Shown here: piece by piece, positions 46,486 to 54,796 of the stretch
How the letters are laid out: every line of letters begins with the position of its first letter
How positions within the stretch are numbered: the first letter of the stretch is position 1
NCBI RefSeq assembly: GCF_003363155.1
Contig: NZ_QRBE01000001.1
Coordinates: forward strand, 186,001-250,000
Direction of reading: 5' to 3'
Source of the DNA: Dyella monticola
GTDB lineage: Bacteria; Pseudomonadota; Gammaproteobacteria; Xanthomonadales; Rhodanobacteraceae
DNA: 64,000 nucleotides
Made by a program: the position numbers and the translations under genes
Notes under the pieces: generated by a model
Databases searched by the model: none
Told to the model about the DNA's origin: nothing
What the model saw: only the letters and a program-made list of their open reading frames with translations

Positions 46486-47382
46486 ATGACGCAGCCTTTT
46501 GTCGTGCAATTCAACCCGGTTGCAGTGCACCTGGGTCCGATCCAGGTGCATTGGTATGGGTTGATGTATCTGTTCGGGTTCCTGGGCTGCTGGATGCTCG
46601 GGGAGTACCGCCGCAAGCGCGGGCGCTTGCCCGTCAGTCGCGATGCGCTGGGCGATTTGATGTTCTACCTGATGATGGGCGTCATCGTGGGTGGTCGCAT
46701 CTGGTACATGCTGTTTTATTACGCTGGCGGCAATCGCTGGATGTGGACCGATCCACTGGCGCTGTTCCGCGTGTGGGACGGCGGGATGAGTTTCCACGGT
46801 GGCCTGGTAGGCGTGCTGGTTGCCGGTTTCTGGTGGTCGCACCGGCACAAACTGCATTTTTTCGATACGGTGGATTTCGTCGCGCCGTTGGTGCCATTGG
46901 GTTTAACCCTTGGACGCCTGGGCAATTTCATCAATGGCGAGTTGTGGGGGAAACCTGGCAGCGTGCCGTGGGCAATGATCTTTCCCAACGCGCATGACGA
47001 GGATGCCGCGCTGGCGGCGAGCGATCCGCATCTGGCGCAACTCATGCAGCAGTATGGCGGCTTGCCGCGACATCCCTCGCAGCTCTATGAGCTGGCGCTG
47101 GAAGGCGTGGTGATGTTCACCGTGCTGTGGGTGGTCTCGATGAAGCCGCGTCCGCGCTATCTCATTTCCGGTTTGTTCGCGCTGATGTACGGCTGCTTCC
47201 GCTTTGCGGTGGAATTCGTGCGTGTGCCGGATATTCAGCTGGGCTATCTGGCATGGGGCTGGCTGACCATGGGCCAGATCCAGTCGCTGCCGTTGATCCT
47301 GATCGGCCTCGCGCTGTTGTGGCTCGCTCGCAAGGCGCCCACGCTGCCGCTGGCTACGACAGAGCCGCAGCGGTCGGCGTAA
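46486..47382 (+). CDS. lgt: phosphatidylglycerol-prolipoprotein diacylglyceryl transferase
   Basis: Lgt (298 aa) attaches diacylglycerol to the lipobox cysteine of prolipoproteins. About seven TM helices are visible, with the family landmarks [12 protein letters not shown] and the signature [15 protein letters not shown]. The ATG at 46486 gives the usual [11 protein letters not shown] beginning. thyA follows after 10 bp, the same order as in E. coli. Confidence 0.96.
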   Translation: MTQPFVVQFNPVAVHLGPIQVHWYGLMYLFGFLGCWMLGEYRRKRGRLPVSRDALGDLMFYLMMGVIVGGRIWYMLFYYAGGNRWMWTDPLALFRVWDGGMSFHGGLVGVLVAGFWWSHRHKLHFFDTVDFVAPLVPLGLTLGRLGNFINGELWGKPGSVPWAMIFPNAHDEDAALAASDPHLAQLMQQYGGLPRHPSQLYELALEGVVMFTVLWVVSMKPRPRYLISGLFALMYGCFRFAVEFVRVPDIQLGYLAWGWLTMGQIQSLPLILIGLALLWLARKAPTLPLATTEPQRSA

Positions 47383-47392
47383 ACTTGCGAGC

Positions 47393-48187
47393 ATGCGTCC
47401 CTATCTAGAAATGCTCAAATACGTGCTGGAGCACGGTGCGGAAAAAACCGACCGCACCGGCACCGGCACGCGTAGCGTGTTCGGTTGGCAGATGCGTTTT
47501 GATCTCAACCAAGGCTTTCCGCTGGTCACCACCAAGAAGCTGCATTTGAAATCGATCGTGCATGAGCTGATCTGGTTTCTGCAGGGCGACACCAACATCG
47601 GCTATCTGAAGGAACACGGCGTCAGCATCTGGGACGAGTGGGCCGATGAGCACGGCGATCTTGGCCCCGTCTACGGCAAGCAGTGGCGCGCATGGCAGGC
47701 CGCCGATGGGCACGCAGTGGATCAGATCCGCTGGGTAGTGGAGGAGATCAAGCGCAATCCCGATTCGCGTCGTTTGATCGTGAGTGCATGGAACGTGGGC
47801 GATCTGCCGAAAATGGCGCTGATGCCTTGCCATGCGTTGTTCCAGTTTTATGTGGCAAACGGCAAATTGAGCTGTCAACTCTATCAGCGTTCGGGCGATA
47901 TCTTCCTGGGCGTGCCGTTCAACATCGCAAGTTATGCCTTGCTCACGCACATGATCGCGCAGGTGTGCGGGCTTGGTGTGGGCGACTTCGTGCATACGCT
48001 GGGCGATGCGCACCTTTACAGCAATCACCTGGAGCAGGCGCGCTTGCAATTGACGCGCGAGCCCAAGCCGCTGCCGCGGCTGAAGCTCAATCCCGATGTC
48101 ACCTCGATTTTCGATTTCCGCTTCGGGGACGTGGCGATCGAGGACTACCACCCCCATCCGGCCATCAAGGCACCGGTGGCGGTGTAG
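47393..48187 (+). CDS. thyA: thymidylate synthase
   Basis: ThyA (264 aa) methylates dUMP with methylene-tetrahydrofolate. The active-site cysteine is in [12 protein letters not shown], followed by the nucleotide-binding [20 protein letters not shown] and the C-terminal KAPVAV. Length equals the E. coli enzyme. It is co-oriented with lgt and folA, and its dihydrofolate product is recycled by FolA. Confidence 0.97.
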   Translation: MRPYLEMLKYVLEHGAEKTDRTGTGTRSVFGWQMRFDLNQGFPLVTTKKLHLKSIVHELIWFLQGDTNIGYLKEHGVSIWDEWADEHGDLGPVYGKQWRAWQAADGHAVDQIRWVVEEIKRNPDSRRLIVSAWNVGDLPKMALMPCHALFQFYVANGKLSCQLYQRSGDIFLGVPFNIASYALLTHMIAQVCGLGVGDFVHTLGDAHLYSNHLEQARLQLTREPKPLPRLKLNPDVTSIFDFRFGDVAIEDYHPHPAIKAPVAV

Positions 48188-48261
48188 CGTCGCCCCTCTC
48201 ACTTTGCGCGGAGGGCGGCTGATTTGGCGCCGTCTTCTGCATCGCTTGCCGCGCCAGAGGC

Positions 48262-48267
48262 TATAAT
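48262..48267 (+). promoter_or_regulatory. -10 element of a folA promoter
   Basis: A perfect TATAAT lies 58 bp before the folA start codon. No good -35 is found 16-18 bp upstream, so the promoter is likely weak or needs other contacts. Confidence 0.4.
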
Positions 48268-48324
48268 GGGCGGTCCGCCGGGCCACCCGGCCAATATGAC
48301 AATGACTGCCCCTCCGGAGCTTCC

Positions 48325-48813
48325 ATGGCCATTTCGCTGATCGCTGCCCTCGACGAGAATTTTGCTATCGGTCGTAAGGGCCAGCTCCCCTGGCATCTGC
48401 CGGATGATCTGAAGTGGTTCAAGGAACTGACCGTCGGCAAGCATGTGCTGATGGGCTACAACACCGCCGTCTCGATCGGCCGCACGCTTCCGGAGCGCGT
48501 GAACATGGTGCTGTCGCACCGTCATGAGGCGCCGTTCCCCGGGCAGGTCACGGTACGTTCGATCGAGGAAGCACAGGCGCGCGCCGATGGCACCGGCCTG
48601 ATGGTGATCGGTGGCGGCAAGGTGTTCCACGATGCGCTGCCGATGGCGCAGCGTCTTTATCTTACCTGGGTGAGCGCGGCGGTGGATGGCGCCGATACGT
48701 TCTTCCCCGGCATCCACTTCAGCGACTGGATCGAAGTCAAGCGCACGCATCATACGCGGGATGCGCAGCACACCTACGACTTCGACATGGTCGAGTACAT
48801 TCGCAATCGCTGA
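48325..48813 (+). CDS. folA: dihydrofolate reductase
   Basis: FolA (162 aa) opens ISLIAALDENFAIGRKGQLP and has PWHLPDDLKWFKELT with the catalytic acidic residue, the NADPH loop VLMGYNTAVSIGRTLP, and VIGGGKVFHDALP. Target of trimethoprim in related enzymes. It is followed after 9 bp by the Nudix/ThiE-like fusion gene. Confidence 0.96.
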   Translation: MAISLIAALDENFAIGRKGQLPWHLPDDLKWFKELTVGKHVLMGYNTAVSIGRTLPERVNMVLSHRHEAPFPGQVTVRSIEEAQARADGTGLMVIGGGKVFHDALPMAQRLYLTWVSAAVDGADTFFPGIHFSDWIEVKRTHHTRDAQHTYDFDMVEYIRNR

Positions 48814-48822
48814 TTTTTCCCG

Positions 48823-49782
48823 GTGAACGACCATCCCGCGCCGCTGCACGTCATGGCCGGCGTGCTGCGCGATGCGCACGGCAGGGTGCTGCTGGCGCAG
48901 CGGCCGGAAGGTAAACACCTGGCCGGTTTCTGGGAGTTTCCCGGCGGCAAGTGCGAACTGGGCGAGTCTCCGCAATGCGCATTGGCGCGTGAATTGCGCG
49001 AAGAATTGGATATTGACGTCAGCACGGGCGACGGCACACCGCTGATCCGCATCCCGTGGCACTACAGCGAACGCCCGTTGCTGCTCGACGCATGGCAATT
49101 CGTTCGCTGGCGGGGCACGCCGGCGTCGCTGGAGGGCCAGGCGTTGCAGTGGTGTCTGCCCGCTGAGGTGGACCTTGCCATGCTGGCGCCGGCCGATCGC
49201 CCGATTTTGCAGGCGCTTCGCCTGCCCATGCTGTATGCGATCACGCCGGCTGATGCGGCGTCGAATCATGTCCGGATCTGGCATGCGCGCGTGGTCGCGG
49301 CGCTCGAGCGAGGGGTTCGCCTGATCCAGCTCCGCTTTCCGCTGTGGTCGGTCGAACAGGTTCGCGCGCTGGCTGCAGAACTGCAGCCACAGGCGGTGCA
49401 ACATGGCGCCTGCCTGCTGTTGAACGGGGACATCGAAGGGGCGCGTCAGCTCGGGGCGGGCGTCGGTGTGCAGCTGAGATCGGCCCAGCTGCCAACGTTG
49501 AGGGAGCGACCGCTGTCATGGTCCCAACTGGTGGGCACGAGCTGCCACGATGCGCTCCAGCTGGCAGCAAGCGTGCAGCTTGCCGATTTCGCAACGCTCT
49601 CGCCGGTTGCGCCCACCGCCAGCCATCCCGGGACCCCCGCCCTGGGCTGGGGTTCGTTCAAGGCCTTGACGGAAGCGGCGGCGTTGCCTGTCTATGCATT
49701 GGGCGGGATGGCGCCTGCGTTGACGGATGACGCGCGCCAGCACGGCGGCCAGGGCGTGGCGGGCATTGGCGCCTTCTGGTGA
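48823..49782 (+). CDS. Nudix hydrolase (MutT-like) fused to a thiamine-phosphate-synthase-like domain
   Basis: Residues about 5-130 of this 319-aa protein are a MutT-type Nudix domain with the intact box GGKCELGESPQCALARELRE followed by ELDID; this domain should hydrolyse oxidised dGTP or similar. Residues about 140-319 resemble ThiE (LYAITPADAA; LIQLRFPLWS; LALGGMAPA-like end), a fusion also found in Pseudomonas and Xanthomonas. Several ThiE phosphate- and metal-binding residues appear to be missing, so the second domain may not make thiamine phosphate. The start is a GTG. Confidence 0.88.
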   Translation: MNDHPAPLHVMAGVLRDAHGRVLLAQRPEGKHLAGFWEFPGGKCELGESPQCALARELREELDIDVSTGDGTPLIRIPWHYSERPLLLDAWQFVRWRGTPASLEGQALQWCLPAEVDLAMLAPADRPILQALRLPMLYAITPADAASNHVRIWHARVVAALERGVRLIQLRFPLWSVEQVRALAAELQPQAVQHGACLLLNGDIEGARQLGAGVGVQLRSAQLPTLRERPLSWSQLVGTSCHDALQLAASVQLADFATLSPVAPTASHPGTPALGWGSFKALTEAAALPVYALGGMAPALTDDARQHGGQGVAGIGAFW

Positions 49783-49825
49783 CGGCAAGCTTGCCCCCCA
49801 GCGCATGCAGCAGTAGCGTGCACCC

Positions 49826-50104
49826 ATGCGTATCGTCTACCGGGCCCAGAATCTGATCGACGCCCATCTGGTGAAGGATGCACTGGAGCATGCCCAGGTG
49901 CCCGCCTTCATCTCCGGCGAGTACCTCACCGGAGGGGTAGGGCAACTGCCGGCGATGGATTACGTCGCCGTGCTGGTGCCCGAATCGAGCGTCGATGTGG
50001 CCGAGTCGATCGTGCGCGAGATCGATCACGCGCTGGCCGAAGCCAGGTCGGTCATCCAGGAATGGGATGACGATATGGATCAGGTTATGCCGCAACCTGG
50101 TTAG
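49826..50104 (+). CDS. DUF2007 domain protein
   Basis: The 92-aa protein matches the small DUF2007 family (putative signal-transducing proteins): MRIVYRAQNLIDAHLVKDAL, the central VPAFISGEYLTGGVGQLPAM, and an acidic helix at the end. Function is unknown. It lies 43 bp after the Nudix fusion gene and may be the last gene of the folA transcript. Confidence 0.82.
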   Translation: MRIVYRAQNLIDAHLVKDALEHAQVPAFISGEYLTGGVGQLPAMDYVAVLVPESSVDVAESIVREIDHALAEARSVIQEWDDDMDQVMPQPG

Positions 50105-50292
50105 TGTCCGTTCGCACCGCGGTATGGCTCACGTAGCCGCATGGCAACCACCGCCTGCCCGTTTTTTCGACGCACCGAGCGGCCGCTGGCGGCTCAGTCG
50201 CCCGATCGCATCGTCACTAAGTCCGCTACGAGTTGCACTCGCGGGTATGCTATTGCGCACGCTGCGTCCACGGCGCTCATCATGGAGTTTGC

Positions 50293-50811
50293 ATGACCGA
50301 TTTTGAACGTTTGATTCGTGCCGTACCGGATTTCCCAAAGCCCGGCATTACGTTTCGCGATATCACGCCGTTATTGGCCGATGGCCCCGCGTTCGCGCGC
50401 TGCGTCGACGCGATGATCGAGCCATGGAAAAACCATGGCGTTCAAGCCGTCTGCGGAGTGGAGTCGCGCGGCTTCATCTTTGCGGCGGCGATGGCGCAGA
50501 AACTTGGCGCAGGCTTCATCCCGTTGCGCAAACCCGGCAAGTTGCCGCCCCCGGTCATGCATGCCGACTATCAACTCGAATACGGCACCGACCGGCTCGA
50601 GGCGCGCGTGGACACCGTGCGTAGGGGCGAGCGCGTGCTGCTGGTGGATGATGTGCTTGCTACGGGCGGAACACTCGGCGCGGCGCGCAATGTGCTGGGG
50701 CAACTCGGCGCCGACCTGGTTGGCGCATCGGTGGTGATTGAATTGCTGGCTTTGCAAGGTCGCGCACTGTGGCCGCAGAACGTACCTTTGCACACTGTGC
50801 TGCACTATTGA
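50293..50811 (+). CDS. apt: adenine phosphoribosyltransferase
   Basis: Apt (172 aa) salvages adenine to AMP using PRPP. The opening IRAVPDFPKPGITFRDITPL, the VCGVESRGFIFAAAMA block, and the PRPP loop VLLVDDVLATGGTLGAA (about 116-132) are diagnostic. I use the ATG at 50293; the frame is open 20 codons further. It stands alone, ending before a family B palindrome. Confidence 0.96.
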   Translation: MTDFERLIRAVPDFPKPGITFRDITPLLADGPAFARCVDAMIEPWKNHGVQAVCGVESRGFIFAAAMAQKLGAGFIPLRKPGKLPPPVMHADYQLEYGTDRLEARVDTVRRGERVLLVDDVLATGGTLGAARNVLGQLGADLVGASVVIELLALQGRALWPQNVPLHTVLHY

Positions 50812-50842
50812 GGCGGTTTTTACAGCGCTGAAAACGCGCCAG

Positions 50843-50874
50843 TACGTCGCCCCGGCCTTCACTGGGGCGACGTA
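50843..50874. repeat. family B palindrome, copy 3
   Basis: TACGTCGCCCC and GGGGCGACGTA are perfect 11-bp inverted arms around GGCCTTCACT. It lies between the convergent ends of apt and the DUF3501 gene and could end both transcripts. Confidence 0.7.
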
Positions 50875-50910
50875 CGTATAGCGCTTACGAAACAGCGGTC
50901 GATGTTCGGT

Positions 50911-51492
50911 TCAATCGAAATCCGCGGCCAACGTTTTCTGCAACATATGCGATAACGTCACATCCTCGTGCATGCCTGCATGCGTGGACCCAAGCGTCAC
51001 CCGTGCGCCCGCTTTCCAATCCACGATCATGCCATCGTCCAGCTCGAAACGAAGAAAATGCACGGCCGCGGTTTTTTCTTCATTGCTGCGTTCCATGTCT
51101 TCATCGGCGATGGCGGTAACCGGCGCGTGTCCGGCAACGGTCAGCACGATGTGATGTTCGATCCCGACCAGGCGTGCCAGCTCTTGTCTGCGCTGGTCCA
51201 CGTCGGGGTATTCGACGAACAACGTGGCCTTGAGGTTTTTCCCATCGGGGATGAGCGGGTTGTAGGCATCCAGTTCGTCGTTGATGCCCTCTGCTTCGAA
51301 GATACGCTCGATACGCAGCATCTCCTGCACCTGATACTGAATGGTCAGCCGATCTTCGAAGGTGAGAGTGAGATGGTCGCCCAAGTGCACTTTGCGATGT
51401 TGCTTGTGCGCCATCACGCGGGTGCGAAAATCCGTGCGCTGGGTGGCGTAGGCTTCGAGCGAAAGAAGATCGTCGCGCTGCAGTTTGTTCAT
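50911..51492 (-). CDS. DUF3501 family protein
   Basis: The 193-aa soluble protein begins MNKLQRDDLLSLEAYATQRT and carries VHLGDHLTLTFEDRLTIQYQ and EMLRIERIFE, all typical of DUF3501. The family has no known activity but is regularly found after a GlpC-like Fe-S protein and rubrerythrin, as here. The start at 51492 fits the family; an in-frame ATG at 51528 and a TTG at 51540 would nearly touch or overlap the upstream gene. The last residues lie close to the family B palindrome. Confidence 0.8.
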   Translation of the reverse strand: MNKLQRDDLLSLEAYATQRTDFRTRVMAHKQHRKVHLGDHLTLTFEDRLTIQYQVQEMLRIERIFEAEGINDELDAYNPLIPDGKNLKATLFVEYPDVDQRRQELARLVGIEHHIVLTVAGHAPVTAIADEDMERSNEEKTAAVHFLRFELDDGMIVDWKAGARVTLGSTHAGMHEDVTLSHMLQKTLAADFD

Positions 51493-51536
51493 AGGGTGAT
51501 GGGTGTGGGATGAAGGTTGTGAGTTCATGCCGGGTC

Positions 51537-52880
51537 TCAAATGCCGTAGGCCTTGCGTAGAAGCGTCAGCGGATGTTCCGCCGCCGGTTTGTCACCGAGG
51601 CCATGGGCGATGTGGCCGCCGGCCATCGGGCAGTCGCTGGTGAAATGCGTGGCTTCGCTTTGCGCAACGCGGTTTTCCACTGGTTTGGCAAGCTTGCGCG
51701 ATAGCGCGTAGGTCGCGTGTTTCACGCCGTAGGTGCCATCGTGACCGGAGCACCGTTCGATGGTGGTGATTTCCGTGTCGGGAACCAGTTGCAGAATGTC
51801 ACTCGTCTTCGGTCCGATTTTTTGTACGCGCTGATGGCAGGGCACTTGCCATGCCACTTTGCCTAGCGATTGCTTGAAATCGGTTTTCAATATGCCGGCT
51901 TTGTGACGCTCGGCCAGATACTCGAACGGGTCGAAGAAACGGTCGCGCACCAGCGCTACGTCATCGTCGTTCGGAAACATCAGTGGCAGTTCCTGTTTGA
52001 ACATCAAGACACATGATGGAATTGCTGCCGTGAAATCCCAGCCGTCACGCGCCATCCTGGCAAGTACGGGAATGTTTTGTTCCTTGTACTTGCGCACGGT
52101 ATCCAGATCGCCGAGTTCGAGTTTCGGCATACCGCAGCAGCGTTCCTTTTTCACCAGGCGTACGGGAATAGCGTTGTGCTGGAATACGGCGGCAAGGTCT
52201 TCCACGACGCCGGGTTCGGAGTGATCGCAGTAGCAGGTGGCGAAGATGGCGACTTTGCCGTGCGTGCGTCCGGCCGGTTTGACCTCGCCTGTACCGTCCA
52301 GCTTGCGCAATCGCTTGCGTGCGGTGGGCACGTGATAGGTGGGTACGCGTGCCTTGGCGTCCACGCCCATGGTTTTTTCAAGCAACGTGCGCGCGGTTTT
52401 GTTCTTGTTCGCCGCGTTGATAGTTTGCACGACGACCGGGATCGACGCGATTTTGCCGACGGCGCGCGTGTTGGAAAGGATTTTTGCAGACAGCGGCGCA
52501 CCGTGCTCACGAAATTCCACCGCCTTGGCGCGCAGCATCAGGTGCGGAAAATCCACGTTCCACGGATGCGGCGGCACGTAAGGACACTTGGTGAGATAGC
52601 ACAGGTCGCACAAATAGCACTGCTCGACGACCTTGCCATAATCGCTTTTTGCGACACTGTCGATCTCCATCGATGCCGATGAATCGATCAGGTCGAACAG
52701 TGTAGGAAAAGCGTGGCAGAGACTGACGCAACGGCGGCAGCCGTGGCAGATATCGAATACGCGCTCGAGTTCTGTATCGAGCGCCTGACGGTCCCAGAAT
52801 TCAGGATTTTCCCAGTCCAGCGCGTGGCGGGTAGGCGCTTCAAGGTTGCCTTCGCGGGTGGTGCCGGTGGGGTCTGCCAT
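51537..52880 (-). CDS. GlpC/HdrD-like Fe-S oxidoreductase
   Basis: This 447-aa protein has two [4Fe-4S] ferredoxin motifs near the N-terminus (CHGCRRCVSLCHAFP; CYLCDLCYLTKCPYVPPHP) and two C-terminal cysteine-rich blocks (ATCYCDHSEPG with KERCCGMPKLELG; WQVPCHQRVQ with ERCSGHDGTYG) of the heterodisulfide-reductase type. It looks like a soluble electron carrier rather than a dehydrogenase. With rubrerythrin upstream and DUF3501 downstream it forms a recurrent trio, so a role in feeding electrons to peroxide reduction is a fair inference. Confidence 0.85.
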   Translation of the reverse strand: MADPTGTTREGNLEAPTRHALDWENPEFWDRQALDTELERVFDICHGCRRCVSLCHAFPTLFDLIDSSASMEIDSVAKSDYGKVVEQCYLCDLCYLTKCPYVPPHPWNVDFPHLMLRAKAVEFREHGAPLSAKILSNTRAVGKIASIPVVVQTINAANKNKTARTLLEKTMGVDAKARVPTYHVPTARKRLRKLDGTGEVKPAGRTHGKVAIFATCYCDHSEPGVVEDLAAVFQHNAIPVRLVKKERCCGMPKLELGDLDTVRKYKEQNIPVLARMARDGWDFTAAIPSCVLMFKQELPLMFPNDDDVALVRDRFFDPFEYLAERHKAGILKTDFKQSLGKVAWQVPCHQRVQKIGPKTSDILQLVPDTEITTIERCSGHDGTYGVKHATYALSRKLAKPVENRVAQSEATHFTSDCPMAGGHIAHGLGDKPAAEHPLTLLRKAYGI

Positions 52881-52985
52881 GGTGCCGTCTCCGATGGGCG
52901 CTATGCGTGGGTCATCACGAACAATCGAAGGGGTCGCTTGCGCGTGTGTCTGATCGCGCGGTCAAGCGCGTCACTGCCTTGAGCT

Positions 52986-53114
52986 GCCGTCATCCCTTGC
53001 TCTTCAACGCCGGATACATCGCTATGCCCGCTACGCGCTCCCACGCAAACGGGAGCCCATCTTCGCCCTTGGTTGAAGAGCAAGACGGATCCCCGCTTGC
53101 GCGGAAATGACGGC
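52986..53114. repeat. 129-bp composite inverted-repeat element
   Basis: Outer ends GCCGTCAT (52986-52993) and ATGACGGC (53107-53114) are perfect inverted repeats, and an inner pair CTTGCTCTTCAAC (52996-53008) and GTTGAAGAGCAAG (53072-53084) is perfect over 13 bp. Between outer right end and inner arm lies CCCCGCTTGCGCGG, a further small hairpin. The layout resembles a REP/BIME or MITE-like non-coding mobile element. It lies between rubrerythrin and the Fe-S gene. Confidence 0.6.
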
Positions 53115-53156
53115 CGATACCTCGCGCCTCTCGAAAAGAGAAAGGCGATTACCCCA

Positions 53157-53576
53157 TCAAACCAATTCGTTCAACGCTTTCTGGAAGCGGTTTGCGTGCG
53201 AGCGCTCGGCCTTGGCGAGTGTCTCGAACCAGTCGGCTACTTCGTCGAAGCCCTCGTCGCGCGCGGTTTTCGCCATGCCTGGATACATGTCAGTGTACTC
53301 GTGGGTTTCGCCCGCGATAGCGCTTTGAAGGTTTTCTTTGGTGGGGCCGAACGGTTTACCGGTGGCGGGATCGCCGCACTGTTCCAGGTATTCCAGATGT
53401 CCGTGAGCGTGGCCCGTTTCGCCTTCGGCGGTGGAACGGAACACGGTCGATACGTCGTTGTAGCCTTCCACGTCGGCCTTCGATGCGAAGTACAAATACC
53501 GGCGGTTGGCCATGGATTCGCCGGCAAAGGCGTCTTTCAGGTTTTGCTCCGTCTTGGAGCCTTTCAGCTTGCTCAT
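53157..53576 (-). CDS. rubrerythrin (ferritin-like, no rubredoxin domain)
   Basis: The 139-aa protein is the di-iron four-helix domain alone. The ligand segments are [42 protein letters not shown] and [12 protein letters not shown], giving the expected glutamates and ExxH pairs. No C-terminal rubredoxin with two CxxC motifs is present, so an outside electron donor is needed; the Fe-S oxidoreductase downstream is a candidate. Start at the ATG at 53576 after GAGGTGAT. An OxyR-like operator lies about 95-130 bp upstream. Confidence 0.92.
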   Translation of the reverse strand: MSKLKGSKTEQNLKDAFAGESMANRRYLYFASKADVEGYNDVSTVFRSTAEGETGHAHGHLEYLEQCGDPATGKPFGPTKENLQSAIAGETHEYTDMYPGMAKTARDEGFDEVADWFETLAKAERSHANRFQKALNELV

Positions 53577-53671
53577 GACATCACCTCGTGGCGTTGGGCT
53601 TGAGATGGCAATGCAAGACGACCTCATCGGTCTCATCGGGCGAGCGTACCGCTACGCAAGCTGCGTATGAA

Positions 53672-53708
53672 ATTGATTGTTCTTATGAAGACGATTGGCT
53701 TGAACTAT
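53672..53708 (-). promoter_or_regulatory. OxyR-like operator upstream of rubrerythrin
   Basis: Read toward rubrerythrin, ATAGTTCAAGCCAAT, seven bases, then ATAAGAACAATCAAT gives four ATAGnT-like elements at exact 10-11 bp steps, as in the established OxyR motif. The first element is perfect and the other three partial. The site lies between oxyR and rubrerythrin. Confidence 0.45.
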
Positions 53709-53724
53709 GGCGCGTTGCAGCAAA

Positions 53725-54669
53725 TCACGCGATGCGACGCCGCTTTGCCGGGGGAGCGACCGTGGTGTGGGGATCGAGCAGATCGCTTGGCAGGCTTTTG
53801 AACACATCGGCCAATTGCTTGAGAAAACCGGCCATGGCCGAACTCTTGCGCCACACCATGGCGATGCGCCGGCTCGGCGGATGGCCGCCGAATTCGACCA
53901 GTTGCAGGTTGGGCGCTTGAGCGACCGGCGGCTTCACCGCAAGCGTGGGCAGCAGCGTGATGCCGACATTGGCGGCCACCATTTGGCGCAAGGTTTCCAG
54001 GCTGGTGGCGCGAAAGCCGCTTTTTTCGCCAGCGCCGGCCAGATGGCAGACCTCCAGTGCTTGATCGCGCAGGCAATGGCCGTCTTCCAGCAGCAACAAG
54101 GTTTGATCGGAGAGATCGTTGAGTTTCAATTGCACACGCTTGGCCAGCGGATGCGATTGCGGAACGGCCAGCACGAACGGTTCCTCGAACAGGAATTCGG
54201 TATGCAGACTGTCCTCGTGAATCGGCAGGGCGAGGATGCCGGCGTCGAGCTTTCCTTCGCGCAGGCGATGCAGCACGACTTCGGTTTTTTCCTCCACCAA
54301 AAGCAGCTCCAGACGCGGAAAGCGCTCGCGCACCATTGGCACGACATGTGGCAAAAGATAAGGACCCAGCGTGGGGAAGATGCCGAGGCGCACCGTGCCC
54401 GATTCGGGATCTACCGTGCGACGGGCGATACCTTTGATCTGCTCGATCTCGTTGAGTACTTCGCGTGCGCGATGGGCAATCTCGCGCCCTACGTCGGTAA
54501 GCAGCACTTTGCGCGGCGTACGCTCGACCAGCGCCACGCCCAGTTCGTCTTCCAGTTTTTTGATCTGGGTGGAGAGGGTGGGCTGGCTGACGAAGCAGGC
54601 GTCCGCGGCGTGGCCGAAATGGCGGTGCTCGGCGAGGGAGACCAGGTACTGGAGATCGCGCAGGTTCAT
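53725..54669 (-). CDS. oxyR: hydrogen-peroxide sensor OxyR (LysR family)
   Basis: OxyR (314 aa) has an N-terminal winged helix (HFGHAADACFVSQPTLSTQI) and the redox pair C199 and C208 in EDGHCLRDQALEVC, at the same numbers as in E. coli. Oxidation by peroxide forms the disulfide that activates target promoters. It is co-oriented with and upstream of rubrerythrin. An ATAG...CTAT site at 54681 overlaps its promoter region, which suggests autoregulation. Confidence 0.95.
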   Translation of the reverse strand: MNLRDLQYLVSLAEHRHFGHAADACFVSQPTLSTQIKKLEDELGVALVERTPRKVLLTDVGREIAHRAREVLNEIEQIKGIARRTVDPESGTVRLGIFPTLGPYLLPHVVPMVRERFPRLELLLVEEKTEVVLHRLREGKLDAGILALPIHEDSLHTEFLFEEPFVLAVPQSHPLAKRVQLKLNDLSDQTLLLLEDGHCLRDQALEVCHLAGAGEKSGFRATSLETLRQMVAANVGITLLPTLAVKPPVAQAPNLQLVEFGGHPPSRRIAMVWRKSSAMAGFLKQLADVFKSLPSDLLDPHTTVAPPAKRRRIA

Positions 54670-54680
54670 CAGTCAGCTCG

Positions 54681-54711
54681 ATAGATAATATCTATGAATT
54701 CCTATAGTAAG
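54681..54711 (-). promoter_or_regulatory. OxyR-like site at the oxyR promoter
   Basis: ATAGATAATATCTAT (54681-54695) matches the OxyR half-operator ATAGnTnnnAnCTAT at every fixed base. A further ATAG follows at 54704, one base off ideal spacing. The site lies 12 bp before the oxyR start codon, fitting negative autoregulation. Confidence 0.55.
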
Positions 54712-54746
54712 GATCAATTTTAACAATGCAAGTGCGCATCGGCGCA

Positions 54747-54775
54747 ATAAAAAGCCCCGGCAAAGCTGCCGAGGC
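54747..54775 (-). terminator. rho-independent terminator of the subtilisin gene
   Basis: In the leftward direction GCCTCGGC, loop AGCTTT, GCCGGGGC and TTTTTATT form a stem with one mismatch followed by a T-run, about 22 bp after the peptidase stop codon. Confidence 0.85.
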
Positions 54776-54796
54776 GTTTGGGCATCGAAACCGCGA

